Positions 29,894 to 31,184 of a DNA stretch of 31,184 nt are shown here, one piece after another. This DNA comes from Cyclobacteriaceae bacterium (GTDB lineage Bacteria; Bacteroidota; Bacteroidia; Cytophagales; Cyclobacteriaceae). A program made the position numbers and the translations under genes. How positions within the stretch are numbered: the stretch's first letter is position 1; each line of letters begins with the position of its first letter. Below the pieces are notes generated by a model, which was not told where the DNA came from, searched no databases, and saw nothing but the letters and a program-made list of their open reading frames with translations. The stretch covers positions 1-31,184 of the forward strand of contig JAKISE010000031.1 in NCBI GenBank assembly GCA_021648745.1, given 5' to 3'.

Positions 29894-31067
29894 TTAATTG
29901 CTTTGCACCCTTCTATAGATCAAATTAAGAGTTTTCGCTCTATTTTTAAAGGCAGAGAAGATGTTTTTGCTGTAAGATGGAAAAAAGGAAAGCGGATATA
30001 TGCCTGCGTATAGTTACGATCCATATATGTATCGCCTTCATAAAATGAATGGAGGCACATTTAGTAATTATACAGATAAGACATATCGCCCGTTTACGGA
30101 CGAACAGTTCATTGGCATGTACCCTTTGCTCCAAGACAATACTTCATGGTTAATTGTTGCTGATTTTGATAAAGACAAATGGCAAGAGGAATGTAAATCA
30201 TTTATGACTGTTTGTCGCCAGAACAGGATCCCCGTTTACTTGGAACGTTCCCGTTCTGGAAACGGAGGAAATGTTTGGTCGTTTTTTGAGCAAGCATATC
30301 CAGCGATTAAAAGTAGAAGACTTTTTAAGTCGTTATTGGAGCAATGTGGTGCTTTTTCTGTTTTCGATAAAACATCAAGCTTCGACCGGATATTTCCAAA
30401 TCAAGACTTTCTTTCTGGAAAAGGATTGGGTAATCTTATCGCTCTGCCATTATTTAAAAATACCTTGGAACAAGGAAATGGTTGTTTTATTGACACTGAA
30501 ACATTGATTCCCTTTGATAACCAATGGGCTTTTTTAAAACAAATCAAGAGAATCTCAAATACTGACCTCGATAAATTATACGATTCAATTCATAGAGATG
30601 AACAAGCTTTACTACATTCGGCTAACGCAAGTGGAAAATTAATTATCACACTAAATAATTCTGTCCGTATTAACAGACTTGGTTTAACCCTTCCTCTTAT
30701 CAATTTTTTAAAATCCGAATTCAACCTTCCCAATTCGGAATATTTCATCAAGAAGAAAATAAAAAGAAGTACTTGGGACACCAAAAGATATTTTAATTTA
30801 ATTGAGGAAACTGAAAATGAGGTAATTCTACCAAGTGGTGCTATCGGTAAGGTTATCCGGTTTTGCACAACGCAAAAAATAGATTTTGAATTTGATGACC
30901 ACCGTAAAAAAGCAAAACCAATTTCTTTTGTTAATGATTTAAGTTTGCGGAAGTATCAATATATTGCTTTAGAAGCAAGTAATAAAAAAGATTTTGGTGT
31001 AATTGTAGCTCCTCCAGGATCGGGCAAAACAATTATGGCATTAAAAATTTTAGAGATGGTCACTTAG
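29894..31067 (+). pseudogene. TOTE-type primase/helicase, frameshifted and truncated
   Basis: Remnant of a large protein of TOTE conflict systems, which join an archaeo-eukaryotic primase (AEP) domain to a superfamily 2 helicase. The N-terminal stretch SFRSIFKGREDVFAVRWKKG (29920-29990) is readable right after the abiEii stop, in the toxin's frame and without a start codon. A frameshift near the A-run at 29981-29986 moves it into the frame starting at 30000. From there YDPYMYRLHKMNGG, the AEP acidic motif VADFDKD (Asp55, Asp57), ERSRSGNGGNVW (82-93), FDRIFPNQDF and KGLGNLIALP follow. A helicase Walker A APPGSGKT (337-344) then appears and the frame ends 11 residues later, where an IS1595-type element begins. 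The rest of the helicase, several hundred residues, is missing. Confidence 0.85.
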
Positions 31068-31100
31068 CTACCTAAATATATCATCGTATATTGCATATCT

Positions 31101-31184
31101 ATGGATATATTTAAAGGACAAGACCTTCTAAAGTTTACTGAAGTTAAAACAGACAACGACTGCAAGGAGTATCTATCAAAAATA
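31101..31184 (+). CDS. IS1595-type transposase, first 28 codons (cut by window edge)
   Basis: The last 84 bases encode MDIFKGQDLLKFTEVKTDND, then CKEYLSKI, a typical start of IS1595-family transposases of Bacteroidetes (MDIFKGQ followed by a Cys-Lys-Glu-Tyr segment before the zinc ribbon). The frame is open to the end. The left end of the element should lie within 31055-31100, because the TOTE coding sequence stops making sense at about 31065. In contrast to the decayed relative at 26870-27540, this copy shows no damage in what is visible and may be intact and recent. Confidence 0.7.
   Translation, partial: MDIFKGQDLLKFTEVKTDNDCKEYLSKI

Overview
The window is AT-rich DNA from a member of the Bacteroidetes, most likely a Cytophagales-type bacterium. 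This is an inference from several signs. The cytochrome cbb3 oxidase has a fused CcoN-CcoO subunit and a ccoNO-Q-P-G-H-SafE gene order. Several -7 promoter boxes fit the Bacteroidetes consensus TAnnTTTG. The DksA-like protein has lost most zinc-finger cysteines, and lipoproteins with clear lipobox cysteines are frequent. No tRNA or rRNA gene is complete here.

Left part (1-6.6 kb), housekeeping and envelope genes. In order: a partial DUF4407 membrane protein at the left edge, a serine beta-lactamase-like lipoprotein, a minus-strand cluster dksA-like > scpB > rluB, a lipoprotein isoaspartyl peptidase/asparaginase, and a secreted double retropepsin-like protease with a PDZ domain.

Central part (6.7-21.7 kb), core metabolism and DNA maintenance. 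A seven-gene cbb3 oxidase operon makes the high-affinity terminal oxidase, its assembly factors CcoG and CcoH, and a SafE-like membrane protein. Its CcoP is unusual in having three c-heme domains. After a run of hairpins come a large SNF2-family helicase, a convergent class II (B12-dependent) ribonucleotide reductase, and radA. Between nrdJ and radA lies about 600 bp of non-coding DNA holding a 260-bp element with 28-bp terminal inverted repeats and a possible 23-residue peptide gene. A FecR-domain lipoprotein ends this part.

Right part (21.7-31.2 kb), a decayed and mobile region. It starts with a chimera of an IS1380-type transposase N-terminus joined to an IS1634-type transposase C-terminus. 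The IS1634 part is itself interrupted by a 163-bp palindromic MITE flanked by a 5-bp target duplication. Next is the wreck of a sugar/hexuronate-use locus: a pfkB C-terminus, uxaA with several frameshifts, uxaB without its N-terminus, and a LacI-type regulator without its N-terminus. Then come a degenerate IS1595-type transposase, two tRNA 3'-end-like fragments (possible integration scars), an intact-looking AbiEi/AbiEii toxin-antitoxin pair whose toxin has an unusual catalytic motif, a TOTE-type primase/helicase remnant, and at the right edge the start of a fresh IS1595-type transposase that cuts the TOTE gene. The last 4 kb reads as a defence island under decay by insertion sequences.

The best leads are the MITE-in-transposase insertion, the AbiEii active-site change, the 260-bp inverted-repeat element next to radA, and the triheme CcoP. 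I found no convincing wholly new multi-gene system.
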